Part shown: one piece after another, positions 17,577 through 27,700 of the stretch
Layout: each line of letters opens with the position of its first letter
How positions within the stretch are numbered: position 1 is the stretch's first letter
Source of the DNA: Acidisoma silvae
Lineage (GTDB): Bacteria; Pseudomonadota; Alphaproteobacteria; Acetobacterales; Acetobacteraceae
Reading direction: 5' to 3'
Assembly: GCF_020618775.1 (NCBI RefSeq)
Contig: NZ_JAESVB010000016.1
Span: 17,165 to 81,164 of the forward strand
Length of the DNA stretch: 64,000 nucleotides
Position numbers and translations under genes: made by a program
Notes under the pieces: model-generated
What the model was told of the DNA's origin: nothing
The model's input: only the letters and a program-made list of their open reading frames with translations
The model's database searches: none

Positions 17577-19100
17577 TCAATGAAGAGGCTGATGCGAAGC
17601 GGAGACGGATCTGTCGGATGCGGAATAGGCCATCTCAAACACATCCTCTTTCGTCAAACCATGTGCCGGCTCGATGGCGCTGATGCGACCATCGACAAAC
17701 AAGGCCACCCGATCGACAATCCGCAGCATCTCCTCGATGTCGGAGGTGATGATAATAACGGAAACGCCCCTGTGGCTCAGATCGTCGACCAGACGATGCA
17801 CTTCTTCCTTGACGCCCACATCAATGCCTCGCGTCGGCTCGTTCAGGATAACAAGCCGTGGTTCGGTCGCGACCAGGCGGGACAGCAGAACCTTCTGCTG
17901 ATTACCGCCGCTGAGCGAGCCGAGCGGCGCCGCATGCGACGCCGCCTTGACCGCGAACAGTCGCCAGAATTTCTCGACTAATTGGCGTTCCGCGCTGCGC
18001 GACACCCAGCCGAAGCGAGAGACCGCCGGCAGGCTGGACAAGGTCATGTTCTCGGCAATCGACTGGATGGCGATGATACCGTCGCGCAGTCGGTCTTCCG
18101 ACAGGAAGGCGATGCCGGTGCGCAGCGCTTCTGCCGGGTCGCGCGGCAAAGCGTGGGCGACTCCGCTTTCATCCAGAAAGCCGCGAGCGGAGGGCATAAG
18201 CCCGTAAATGGCCCTGCCCAATTCCTTGGCACCCGACCCTGGTAGACCAGCGAAGCCGATGATCTCCCCCTTTCTGATATCAAGGCGATCGACGCTCAGA
18301 CCCGATGCGCGAACGTCACGCAGGGTCCAGACGACATCGCCCTTGGCCTCATCCGTCACGCGTTTGAACAGATGCACGTCACGCCCGATCACCATTTCGC
18401 TGAGCGCCGACGAATCGAGGTGGGACACGACCTGCCCCTGCCCGATCATTTGGCCGTCGCGCAGAACCGAGACCTCATCGCAGATCTCGAGGATTTCTTC
18501 ATTGTAATGCGAAATAAACAGGAAGGAGACGGATTGCGCCCGCAGTTGCTTCATGAACGTAAAAAGCTGATGCTTGTCCGCCATCGTCAAAGCCGTCGTC
18601 GGCTCATCCAGAATGATCAGCTTGCCGCCGCTATGCAGGGCACGCAGGATATTCAGCTTGCGTTTCTCGACCACAGACAAGGTGCTGGCCAGCCGTCTTG
18701 GGTCGAGATTGGCTTCCTCCAGAAAGGACGTCGCCAATGCCATCATATGCCGATCGCGCACAAAGCCGGAACGCGCGGGCCAGCGCCCCAGCATCAGATT
18801 GTCGGCGACCGTCATCGGCTCGACGATCATCGGCTCCTGCGTGACAAGGAAAACACCCTTTTCCTCCATGGCCTTGACATCGGCGTCGACGATCTCTTCG
18901 CCGTTGAAGCGCATCGTGCCGCTCGTAGCCTGCACGATCCCGGCGATAATTTTGACGAGCGTCGATTTGCCGGCGCCGTTTTCGCCGAGGAGCCCGTGGA
19001 CCGATCCTTTTCTGACGCGAAGCGAGACGCCTTTCAAAGCGACGACACCGCCGTAGCGTTTGATGCAGTCATCCACTTCGATCAGATAGTCATCGGCCAT
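17577..19100 (-). CDS. Ribose/xylose-type ABC transporter ATPase with two nucleotide-binding domains (RbsA family)
   Basis: A 507-residue tandem ATPase. The first domain has Walker A GENGAGKST at 39-47 and a Walker B ending IILDEPTTALT. The second domain has the degenerate P-loop GLPGSGAKELG usual for RbsA/XylG proteins, then the signature LSGGNQQKVLLSR and VILNEPTRGIDVG. The ABC signature of domain 1 (LSVVEKRKLNILRAL) is also degenerate, as in the family. The start is ATG 19100 with GGGGAG upstream; a longer frame to 19229 runs into the neighbouring gene. It powers the sugar-type importer of this operon from the cytoplasmic face. Confidence 0.88.
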   Translation of the reverse strand: MADDYLIEVDDCIKRYGGVVALKGVSLRVRKGSVHGLLGENGAGKSTLVKIIAGIVQATSGTMRFNGEEIVDADVKAMEEKGVFLVTQEPMIVEPMTVADNLMLGRWPARSGFVRDRHMMALATSFLEEANLDPRRLASTLSVVEKRKLNILRALHSGGKLIILDEPTTALTMADKHQLFTFMKQLRAQSVSFLFISHYNEEILEICDEVSVLRDGQMIGQGQVVSHLDSSALSEMVIGRDVHLFKRVTDEAKGDVVWTLRDVRASGLSVDRLDIRKGEIIGFAGLPGSGAKELGRAIYGLMPSARGFLDESGVAHALPRDPAEALRTGIAFLSEDRLRDGIIAIQSIAENMTLSSLPAVSRFGWVSRSAERQLVEKFWRLFAVKAASHAAPLGSLSGGNQQKVLLSRLVATEPRLVILNEPTRGIDVGVKEEVHRLVDDLSHRGVSVIIITSDIEEMLRIVDRVALFVDGRISAIEPAHGLTKEDVFEMAYSASDRSVSASHQPLH

Positions 19101-19155
19101 GGAAATCTCCCCAGAGAATTGCAGTATCAATGATGGAATCTGAGCAGACACCCCA

Positions 19156-20262
19156 TCACTGATAGGCGATGCCCCAGGTATTGGACGCAACATTGCCCCA
19201 CATCCGGGGGTCGGAAGCATTGGTTGCATTCATGACGAACGGCGGAATGATCAGGCGTGGACCGGTATCGCCCTGCACAATGTCGCCGCTCTCCCAGTAG
19301 TATTTCTTGTTGGTATATTTGCCCAAGGGCACTGCCTGGCCTTTCACCGAATATTTGGCCAGCATTTCAACCGCGATCTCGCTATAGGCGATTGGATCCT
19401 GCGAAATATCGGCGTCCATATAGCCTTCCTTGATCCATTGCAGGCCGATCGGCTCACCATCGATGGTAACGAAAATGACGTGCTTCGGGTCGCCGATCTT
19501 GTGCCACAGATGCCGCTGCTTCAGCGCCGTGACGACACCACGGGACGGCGTATCGCTGGGCGCGTGAATGGCATCGAGGTTAGGATATTGAGACAAGGTA
19601 TCGACCGTCACGCTCAGCATGTTCTTGAGCAGACCGTCGGTCGGGCGATCCAGCATATTGATATCGGGGTAGTTCTTGAAAGTCGCGTCCCAGCCGAGCT
19701 TGCGGGCACGCCAGGCGTCGCTTGCCAGCGCACCATAGCAATTGAGGACAATGCCCTTGGCCTGTCCGTTATACTTCTTCTTCAGGAGATCGATGACCGT
19801 ATTCGCCGCCATGACGCCGCCCTGGTAATTGTCGAAAGCAACGGAGATGGCGACATTGCCGCCGGTCGCCAGACTGTCGACCAGCCCGACCGGAATCTTG
19901 GCGGCGTTAGCCTTTTTGACCGCGCTCACCATGGCCTGGCTGTCGACGGTGTCACCCAGCATGGCAATCGGGCGCGTCAGCAGCAGAGAATCCCATTGCT
20001 GGATCTGCGTTGTATTATCGAAGTTGGCATTGACGGCTTGAAAGCCCCAGCCCTGGGCGGCCGCCGCGCGCTTGGCGGCTTCCTGTAAAATACGAAAGAA
20101 GTAAAAGTCGAGACTTTTATTGCTGAATCCAAGAACAGGCGCAGCGGCGGCGGCAGGCCGCGCAGCACCGGCAAAAGCCGCGGCACCACCGGCCGCTACG
20201 ACTTTGAGAAGGTCTCGGCGTTTCGGCATCAGTGATGATGAGACGATGGTACCAGCGCTCAC
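19156..20262 (-). CDS. Sugar-type ABC transporter periplasmic binding protein (twin-arginine signal)
   Basis: A 368-residue binding protein of the ribose/LacI-like fold (PBP1). It has a twin-arginine signal, MPKRRDLLKVVAAGGAAAF, followed by an Ala-rich cleavage region near ARPAAAAAP. The body includes VLNCYGALASDAWRARKLGW and YPNLDAIHAPSDTPSRGVV, as expected for periplasmic sugar or polyol receptors. GTG 20262 is chosen because GGGAG lies eight bases upstream; the internal ATG 20229 starts the signal more compactly but has no ribosome site. First gene of the operon. The 255-base gap upstream holds a GTGATCAC operator and no gene. Confidence 0.85.
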   Translation of the reverse strand: MSAGTIVSSSLMPKRRDLLKVVAAGGAAAFAGAARPAAAAAPVLGFSNKSLDFYFFRILQEAAKRAAAAQGWGFQAVNANFDNTTQIQQWDSLLLTRPIAMLGDTVDSQAMVSAVKKANAAKIPVGLVDSLATGGNVAISVAFDNYQGGVMAANTVIDLLKKKYNGQAKGIVLNCYGALASDAWRARKLGWDATFKNYPDINMLDRPTDGLLKNMLSVTVDTLSQYPNLDAIHAPSDTPSRGVVTALKQRHLWHKIGDPKHVIFVTIDGEPIGLQWIKEGYMDADISQDPIAYSEIAVEMLAKYSVKGQAVPLGKYTNKKYYWESGDIVQGDTGPRLIIPPFVMNATNASDPRMWGNVASNTWGIAYQ

Positions 20263-20492
20263 GTATAAGTCTCCCGCTTTGACCGTTTTCCGGCCGATTA
20301 TTATTGGCGTAGACGCGTTATTCTATGACGGATTCTGTCCGCAACGACAACATCGCACCAGACAAGTCTGGCGTTATTATCATGATTATGCGGTGTTTCG
20401 TCCTATTCTTACTTGGCCCAAATTCTTTGATTTGGTTTACGTCGTCTTCCTAGCAGCGTTGACGATGACACGCGGCGGAGCCCTCGTCAACA

Positions 20493-20504
20493 CTGTGATC
20501 ACAG
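20493..20504. promoter_or_regulatory. GTGATCAC operator, copy 3 (upstream of the ABC/ALDH/SDR operon)
   Basis: CTGTGATCACAG is a perfect 12-bp palindrome 231 bases upstream of the binding-protein start. On the minus strand the site reads GATCTGTGATCACAG and matches copies 2 and 4 over at least 14 bases. Confidence 0.65.
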
Positions 20505-20517
20505 ATCGCGGTATATT

Positions 20518-21450
20518 TTAGAATTCGACGGTGTCCCCACCCTTCAGCGCCAAAATGCTGCGCGCCTCATCCGGTGATGCCAGTTCCAGACCCAAACCTT
20601 CAATTATCTGCCTTGCCTGCCGAACCTGCGCGGCATTGCTTTCAGCGAATTTGCCCGGCCCGATCCACAGACTGTCTTCCAAACCGACCCGCACGTGAGA
20701 GCCCATAGCGGCCCCCATGGCGACGATAGGCATCTGATTGCGACCGGCACCCAAGACCGACCATTGGTAGGCATCGCCGAACAGTCGGTCGGCCGTGCGC
20801 CGCATATGCATGACGTCCTCCGGATGCGGACCGATGCCACCCAGAATGCCGAAGACCGTTTGCACAAACAGTGGCGGTGTCACCAGTTTGCGGTCCAGAA
20901 AATGCGCGAGGTTATAGAGATGGCCGATGTCGTAGCATTCGAACTCGAATTTGGTGCCATTGCCGCCCATGGCTTTCAGGGCAAATTCGATATCCTTGAA
21001 AGTATTGCGGAAAATGAGATCCCGGCTGTTTTCCAGGAATTCGCGCTCCCAGGGATGTTTGAAGTCCTTGAAACGACCGAGCATCGGAAAAAGACCGAAA
21101 TTCATCGAGCCCATATTCAGCGAAGCGACCTCGGGCTTATAGGTCGTGGACGGCCGAATGCGCTCCTCGATGCCCATGAAGGGACTGCCGCCACTCGTCA
21201 GGTTCAACACGGCATCGGTCGATTGCTTGATGCGGGACAGGAAGGGCGCGAAGGCCTCTGGGCGCTGATCAGGCTGGCCTGTCTCCGGGTTGCGCGCATG
21301 CAGGTGCAGCACCGCCGCGCCCGCCTCAGCAGCGCCCAATGCGGCCTCCACGATCTCATCCGGCGTCACCGGCAGATAAGGCGACATCGACGGCGTGTGA
21401 ATGGCCCCCGTAACCGCGCAGGTAATGACGACTTTTTTGGTTTTGGCCAT
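20518..21450 (-). CDS. BKACE-family beta-keto acid cleavage enzyme (DUF849)
   Basis: A 310-residue TIM-barrel, Zn-dependent Claisen-type enzyme. It opens KKVVITCAVTGAIHTPSM and carries the metal pair His49 and His51 in VLHLHAR, followed by a P-loop-like SGGSPFMG region and a late RVGLEDSLW, whose Glu is the expected third metal ligand. The family condenses a beta-keto acid with acetyl-CoA to give acetoacetate and a new CoA thioester; known substrates include 3-keto-5-aminohexanoate and dehydrocarnitine. Start ATG 21450 with AGGG upstream. The neighbouring HisD paralogue and dehydrogenases could make its beta-keto substrate. Family is confident, substrate is not. Confidence 0.87.
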   Translation of the reverse strand: MAKTKKVVITCAVTGAIHTPSMSPYLPVTPDEIVEAALGAAEAGAAVLHLHARNPETGQPDQRPEAFAPFLSRIKQSTDAVLNLTSGGSPFMGIEERIRPSTTYKPEVASLNMGSMNFGLFPMLGRFKDFKHPWEREFLENSRDLIFRNTFKDIEFALKAMGGNGTKFEFECYDIGHLYNLAHFLDRKLVTPPLFVQTVFGILGGIGPHPEDVMHMRRTADRLFGDAYQWSVLGAGRNQMPIVAMGAAMGSHVRVGLEDSLWIGPGKFAESNAAQVRQARQIIEGLGLELASPDEARSILALKGGDTVEF

Positions 21451-21497
21451 GAATCCCTGTTTCCTCTCGTCCCAAATCGAAGGTCACGTCCTATGAT

Positions 21498-21509
21498 CTG
21501 TGATCACAG
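21498..21509. promoter_or_regulatory. GTGATCAC operator, copy 4 (upstream of BKACE gene)
   Basis: CTGTGATCACAG, identical to copy 3, lies in the 67-base gap between the HisD-like stop and the BKACE start, 48 bases upstream of the latter. It implies a separate regulated promoter for BKACE rather than simple read-through. Confidence 0.65.
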
Positions 21510-21517
21510 CGTACCTA

Positions 21518-22855
21518 TTATATAGGCGTCGCAGCAGCTTCCGTCTGAAACGCCGCAGCGCCACCATAGGCCACATTGCCACCGCCGTAACGGCGGACCC
21601 GAATATTGGCCTGCTCGCCATGGCCGACAAAGCCTTCCAGGGCGCAAAGCCGGGAACAATAGCTGCCGATCAGGTTCGACGCCTCGTCGGTCAGAACCTT
21701 CTGATAGGTGCAGGTTTTCAAGAACTTACCGACCCAGAGACCGCCGGTATAGCGGGCCGCCTGTTTGGTCGGCAAAGTATGATTGGTGCCGATCACCTTA
21801 TCGCCGAAGGCCACATTCGTCCGAGGTCCGAGGAACAAGGCTCCATAATTCACCATATGCGCCAGGAAGTAGTCGGGATCAGCCGTCATTACCTGGACAT
21901 GCTCGAAAGCCAGCCGGTTGGCGACCGCCACCATCTCATCGGCGCTATCGACGACAATGACGGCGCCATGCCCTTCCCAGGCCTGCCGCGCGATGGCGGC
22001 GGTCGGCAGAATTTGCAGCAGGCGGTCAATTTCGCGCATTGTGTCCCGGGCCAGCGCCTCGGAGGTCGTGAGGAGAATGGCCGGCGAATCCGGACCATGC
22101 TCGGCCTGGCCCAGTAGATCGGTGGCGCAGATTTCACCGTCGACACTGTCATCCGCGATGACCAAAGTCTCGGTCGGACCAGCAAAAAGATCGATCCCGA
22201 CGCGCCCGAACAATTGCCGCTTTGCTTCAGCGACAAAGGCATTGCCGGGCCCAACCAGCATATCGACCGGCGTTATCGACTGCGTGCCCAGCGCCATGGC
22301 GGCCACCGCCTGTATGCCGCCCAGGCAATAGACCTCATCGGCACCGGCCAAGTGCTGTGCTGCAACGATCGCCGGCGCAGGCTTGCCCTGAAACGGCGGG
22401 GCAGATGTGACGATACGCGGCACGCCGGCCACCTTTGCCGTGATGACGGACATATGGGCCGATGCGAGGAGTGGATATTTGCCACCAGGCACGTAACATC
22501 CGGCTGACTGGATCGGGATATTCTTGTGGCCCAGGACAACCCCCGGCAAGGTTTCAACCTCAATATCCTGAATGGCACTCCGCTGATGGCGAGCAAAGTT
22601 CCGCACCTGCGATTGCGCGAAGGCAATGTCGTCCAAATCGCGCTTTGACAGTTGCGACAGGCAGGCTTCGATTTCCTGCTCGGTCAGGCGATAGGACTCA
22701 CGATCCCATTTATCGAACTGTATCGACAATTCGCGCACCGCCGCATCACCACGCTCGGCGACGTCGCTGAGGATTCCTTCGACCGTTTCTCGCACTTTTT
22801 TATCTGCCAGAGCGATCCCGCCGAGATCGGCGCCGCGCTTGAGCCAGCGTTCCAT
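21518..22855 (-). CDS. Histidinol-dehydrogenase paralogue (HpsN/sulfopropanediol dehydrogenase-like)
   Basis: A 445-residue member of the HisD fold. All usual metal/catalytic positions are present: Gln and His in [11 protein letters not shown], Glu-His in AFEHVQVMT, Asp in [14 protein letters not shown] and a C-terminal His in [11 protein letters not shown]. Outside a his operon and inside a catabolic block, it is more likely one of the HisD paralogues such as HpsN, which oxidise a terminal alcohol to an acid in two NAD+ steps (known for 2,3-dihydroxypropane-1-sulfonate). ATG 22855 is preferred over GTG 22864 because AAGGTGG lies correctly upstream. It could supply an acid or keto acid to BKACE. 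Substrate is inference. Confidence 0.78.
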   Translation of the reverse strand: MERWLKRGADLGGIALADKKVRETVEGILSDVAERGDAAVRELSIQFDKWDRESYRLTEQEIEACLSQLSKRDLDDIAFAQSQVRNFARHQRSAIQDIEVETLPGVVLGHKNIPIQSAGCYVPGGKYPLLASAHMSVITAKVAGVPRIVTSAPPFQGKPAPAIVAAQHLAGADEVYCLGGIQAVAAMALGTQSITPVDMLVGPGNAFVAEAKRQLFGRVGIDLFAGPTETLVIADDSVDGEICATDLLGQAEHGPDSPAILLTTSEALARDTMREIDRLLQILPTAAIARQAWEGHGAVIVVDSADEMVAVANRLAFEHVQVMTADPDYFLAHMVNYGALFLGPRTNVAFGDKVIGTNHTLPTKQAARYTGGLWVGKFLKTCTYQKVLTDEASNLIGSYCSRLCALEGFVGHGEQANIRVRRYGGGNVAYGGAAAFQTEAAATPI

Positions 22856-23308
22856 GGCTTCCACCTTATTATTTTGCGCATCAGTTTAATGACCCGAAAT
22901 ACTGTACCGTCAACTGCAATATTGTCCGATGGGCATGTCTTACGCAGTGCCGATTTTTCTTGCATCGCAGGAGATTTCTCGGCTCATCGAACCGACCTAA
23001 CTCAGCTTGACGATGGCATCACCCAAGACGCCGGACCCAGCTCTGGCTCCTGGTAAAGCGGCGCTCGCGCCAGCCGAGAGGCATCTCCAGAGAATTGATC
23101 TTTCAATTATTTGATTAAACAAAAATATGGTAAGAAATACTTTCGTGCCGCTACCTGCATTAGCAAATTCTCTGTCCACAAGTGGACTTAGTCACACCGC
23201 CTTTAGAAATCGATTAATCTTTTGCCGGACCCATTGATATTGCCCCATAGCGAACACATTTGGTGAAATTGACGATAAGCAAAATCGCAAGGATGTGAGG
23301 AGCGCCAA
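22856..23308. other. 453-base intergenic region, no gene seen
   Basis: AT-richer gap between the divergent HisD-like gene and a small ORF. I find no credible coding frame, strong hairpin or copy of the GTGATCAC site. It probably holds the two divergent promoters. Confidence 0.5.
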
Positions 23309-23581
23309 ATGCCCAATCGTGACCGGGGTGCTAGCCTGATTTGGCTGCGACGGGGCGAAACGCCCCGCGAAAGTCAGTTTCGCCCTCATGGCGCGTTCTC
23401 TCAATCCTATCACGCGGATATCCATGACGCGGTGGACGAGGCGATGCGCGTTCTGTCCAGCGGTTTGGCCGATGGCCGCCAGCCCTGGATCCTGTCGCAC
23501 GGCGCTCTGCTTGATCCGGACGATATTCAGCTGGCCCATGGCCGGTCATCTCCCCATCTGACCGCCATGGCTCATTACTGA
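23309..23581 (+). CDS. Small hypothetical protein (90 aa)
   Basis: A 90-residue soluble protein with no signal peptide or membrane segment; it contains ASLIWLRRGETPRESQF and an acidic helix DIHDAVDEAMRVL. I do not recognise the family. The argument for a real gene is the strong ribosome site (GAGGAG, six to seven bases before ATG 23309) and a stop placed just before the convergent dehydrogenase gene. No promoter or operator was identified. Confidence 0.5.
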   Translation: MPNRDRGASLIWLRRGETPRESQFRPHGAFSQSYHADIHDAVDEAMRVLSSGLADGRQPWILSHGALLDPDDIQLAHGRSSPHLTAMAHY

Positions 23582-23603
23582 CAAAGACGGTGGTGCCGGA
23601 GAC

Positions 23604-24614
23604 TCAGGGCCTGACGATCACCTTGATTTCCCCGGCCTCGGGTGATTGGCCGATAACCGCAGCGACATCGTCCAGACCGATGGTTTTGGTAACAAGCTTA
23701 TCAAGTTCCAAGGCGCCGCTCGCGACCAACGCTGCCGCGCGATCATGCGTAAAAGGATTGAGATAAGCCGGCCGTATCGTGACTTCGTTGACGAGAAGAT
23801 CAAAAGGCGTGATCGGCACCTCCAGTCCCGCCGGGGTGACACCGAAAAGAACGAAATTGCCGCCGCGACGCGTCATCGCAATGCCCGTCCGGAGCGTTTC
23901 CGGCACACCGGCGCATTCGATTACGACATCCGCGCCGCCACCCGTCAGATCCCGGACGGCAGAGACCGTGTCCGTTGCAGACGGATCAAAAGCATGGGTC
24001 GCGCCGAGGTCCAATGCCATCTGGCGTCGCGAGGCCTGCCGCGTTATCAGGATGACCTTTGCGGCACCTTCCAGCTTGGCAAGCTGCACCATTAATAGCC
24101 CGATGACGCCACCACCCAAAATGGCGACACTGCCGCCTGATCGTATCTCCGCCTTGTCTATGGCATGCAGACAGCAAGCGAGTGGTTCGGAAAACGCGCC
24201 GTGGACGGGGTCCAGATCGGCCGGCAGCAGAAATGCCTGACCTTCCGGGACCGCAGCATGTTCCGCGAAGCCGCCATCGCGGGTCACGCCGATCGCGGTC
24301 AGCCGGGCGCAGAGATTTGGTTGAGCGTTGCGGCAGGCCGGGCAGATTCCACAGGCGATGTTCGGATCAATCGTCACCAACTCGCCGCCGGAGAAACGCG
24401 TCACGCCTTGGCCGATGCTCTCCACGGTGCCGCAGAATTCGTGGCCCAGCGTCACCGGGCGGGCGGTGGGATATTCCCCTTTGAACATATGCCGGTCAGA
24501 GCCGCAGATCCCGGCTGCCAGAACCTTGACCAGAATTTCGCCTGGCCCGGCAATGGGCTTTTCAACGCTACGCGTGGCCATCTCGCTGACCGATTCCAGT
24601 CTTGCCGCCTTCAT
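23604..24614 (-). CDS. Zinc-dependent medium-chain alcohol/polyol dehydrogenase
   Basis: A 336-residue MDR enzyme. Catalytic Zn ligands are Cys37 (GICGSD), His58 and Glu59 (GHEF); the structural Zn loop has Cys88, Cys91, Cys94 and Cys102. The NAD motif is GGGVIG in SVAILGGGVIGLL. This set is typical of sorbitol/threonine/galactitol dehydrogenase relatives. The start is ATG 24614 with a strong GGAGG upstream; the longer frame to 24749 is spurious. It follows putA on the same strand after about 127 bases, so cotranscription is possible but not shown. The substrate is an unidentified polyol or hydroxy acid. Confidence 0.87.
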   Translation of the reverse strand: MKAARLESVSEMATRSVEKPIAGPGEILVKVLAAGICGSDRHMFKGEYPTARPVTLGHEFCGTVESIGQGVTRFSGGELVTIDPNIACGICPACRNAQPNLCARLTAIGVTRDGGFAEHAAVPEGQAFLLPADLDPVHGAFSEPLACCLHAIDKAEIRSGGSVAILGGGVIGLLMVQLAKLEGAAKVILITRQASRRQMALDLGATHAFDPSATDTVSAVRDLTGGGADVVIECAGVPETLRTGIAMTRRGGNFVLFGVTPAGLEVPITPFDLLVNEVTIRPAYLNPFTHDRAAALVASGALELDKLVTKTIGLDDVAAVIGQSPEAGEIKVIVRP

Positions 24615-24741
24615 TCTCGCCTCCCTCCGTTTGGTCTTTATTCTTTGCCTGGCACACATCCGCCTGCGGTCCAAGAATGGCGGCAAACATCTTCGCTGTC
24701 GATCAGTCCGGCTAAGTGAGAGCACGGCCGGGCGAGAGTTG

Positions 24742-27700
24742 TCAGTCACCGATCATCATAAGATTGGCATTGCCGCCGGCAGCCGTGGTGTTGATGCTGA
24801 TGCTCCGCTCCCGCACCAGACATTCGAGCGGATAGTCTCCGGTCGCGTTGCTTGTGTGAATTGCGATGATCGGGCCGGGCAAGGCAGCAACGCGCTGATT
24901 GACCGCAAGCAAGGTTTCGCTGTCACCGTCGTACAAAATGGCCGAGAAGTCGGCAGCCCAGGGATTTTCTGCCACCTGCACAGAGGCACGAAGATCATCC
25001 GGCAGCCCGGCCAAGCTGGCAGAAGCAATTAGCGGGCGGTTGCCGGTCGCGAGCGCGGCGCGGATCTGTCGCGCTGATTCCAATGCGTCCCGCGCGATGC
25101 AGAACACTGTCCCGCGCGCTTCCGTGCCATAGAGATTGCGCTCACCCACCGGGCCGGGCAGGTCGCGCTGCCCGCCGAAGACGAAAGCCGCATCGCGCCG
25201 CTGCGCCAGGAGCCGGCGGAGATAGAGCGGGCCGCCGGCTTTGGGGCCTGTGCCTGATAGCCCATGGCCGCCGAAGGGCTGCACGCCGACCACGGCCCCG
25301 ATGAGGTTGCGATTGACGTAGATATTGCCGGCACTTGCCAGGGCCGTAACGCGCGCGACCGTTTCATCGATACGGGTATGCAGGCCGAAGGTCAGCGCGA
25401 AGCCGGTGGCATTGATATCGGCGATGAGCCTGTCCAGGCCGTCACGCGGATAGCGCAGAACATGCAGAACCGGGCCGAAGACTTCCCTTTTTAAAATAGC
25501 GAGGTTCGGAATGTCGATGATCGTGGGCGCGACGAAACTGCCCTGCGCGCAACCGTCCGGCAGCGGCGGCTGATGGATGACGCATCCTGCCGCGCGCATC
25601 TCTGCGATATGGTCCGCGATATCGTCGCGCGCCGCGTCGGTGATGACAGGTCCGATATCCGTCGCCAGCCGATCGGGGTTGCCGATGGACAGTTCTGCCA
25701 GAGCGCCGCGCAGCATGGTCAGCGTGCGATCCCCGATATCGGCCTGCAAACACAAAACCCTGAGCGCCGAGCACCGCTGGCCCGCACTGTCGAAAGCCGA
25801 GACCAGCACATCCGCCACCACCTGCTCGGTCAATGCGGACGAGTCGACGACCAGCGCGTTTTGTCCGCCGGTCTCCGCGATCAGCGGCACGGGACGGCCA
25901 TCGGGGTTCAGCCGCTGCGCCAGCACCGCCTGGATCTGCTTGGCGACGGCGGCGGAGCCGGTGAAGACCACGCCGCAGGTACGCGCATCGGCCACCAACT
26001 GCGCGCCAACCTCCCCATGGCCGGGCAGTAGTTGCAGCGCGTCCTGCGGCACGCCGGCCTCATGCAGCAGAGCAACCGCCTGGGCCGCGATCAGTGGCGT
26101 TTCCTCCGCCGGCTTGGCGAGCACGCAATTTCCAGCGGCGAGCGCTGCCGCAACCTGGCCGGTAAAGATGGCGAGCGGAAAATTCCATGGCGAGATGCAG
26201 GTCACGACGCCAAGCGGACCGTAACCCGGTCCATCCAAGGCGCGCCCCTGTTCGGCATAGTAGCGCAGGAAATCGACGGCCTCCCTGACCTCCGCAATCG
26301 CATTGGGCAGGCTTTTACCGGCCTCGCGGATGATGAGACCGAGCAGTGCTGCCGCTCGCGCCTCCAGCAGATCGGCGGCGCGCATCAGGCAATCGGCCCT
26401 TACGCCCGGCGCTGTTGCCGCCCAAGGCCCAGCGGCTGCCGCCGCACGGGCGAACGCGACATCGACTTGCGACATTGTTGCCTCGACAACATGGCCGACA
26501 ATGTCGCGCCGATCCGCTGGGTTGCGTACCCGCTGCGGCGGCGTCTCGGCCCCACTCGCGGGCAAGGCCGTCCATGTCGCTGTAGCACTCGCTCGCAGTG
26601 CCTCGGAAAGAGCCAAAAGCTGGCTGTCATTGTTAAGATCAAGCCCAGTCGAATTGACCCGTTCCGGCATGAAAAGATCGCGAGGCAGTGCAATCCGGTC
26701 ATGCGGTCGCCCGTCCCCAACCTCGTCCAGCGGATCCGTGACCAGCCGATCCACGGACACGGTCTTGTCCTGGATGCGATTGACGAAGGAGGAATTGGCG
26801 CCGTTTTCCAGCAGCCGGCGGACCAGATAGGCCAGCAGCGTCTCATGCGTGCCGACAGGCGCATAGATGCGGCAGGGCCGGGCAAGCGTCTCCGCACCCA
26901 CAACCTCCTCATACAGCGCCTCGCCCATGCCATGCAGGCATTGAAACTCATATTGCCCGATATGAAAGCCGTCGCCGGCCATGGCATAGATGGCGGCCAG
27001 GCTCTGCGCGTTATGGGTCGCGAATTGCGGAAACACCGCATCCGGCGCGGCCAGCAGTTTGGCCGCACAGGCGCGGTAGGACAGATCCGTATGGACCTTC
27101 CGCGTGAAGACCGGAAAACCGTCCAGCCCGTCGACCTGCGCGCGCTTGATCTCGCTATCCCAATAGGCGCCCTTGACCAGCCGTATCATCAACCGGTGCC
27201 CGCTGCGCCGGCCAAGATCGATGATCCAGTCCAGCACATAAGGCGCGCGCTTCTGATAGGCCTGCACCACGAAGCCGATGCCGTCCCAGCCGGTGAGCCC
27301 GGCGTCGAAGCACAGCGCCTCCAGCAGATCGAGCGACAGGTCCAGCCTGTCAGCTTCTTCGGCATCGATATTGAGGCCGATATCGTAGTGCCGGCATAGC
27401 TGCGCCAGCGCCACCAACCTTGGCAGCAGTTCCGCCATCACACGATCGCGCTGCGCCCGGCTATAGCGCGGATGCAGTGCGGACAGCTTGATGGAAATCC
27501 CAGGCCCCTCATAAATGCCACGGCCCGCTGCCGCCTTGCCGATGGCGTGAATCGCCGCCTCATAGTCACGGTAATAGCGCGCGGCATCCGTAGCCGTGAC
27601 GGCGGCCTCCCCCAGCATATCGTAGGAATAGCGAAAGCCACGCGCTTCCAGCCGGCGGGCATTGCGCAGCGCTTCGGTAATGGTCTGGCCGGTCACGAAC

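Noticed and set aside
22997..23179. 60-codon frame in the gap before the small ORF
   Set aside because: No ribosome site, no family resemblance, low-quality composition.
26032..27399. 455-codon plus-strand frame inside putA
   Set aside because: Complementary-frame artefact of GC-rich codons; putA covers it fully.
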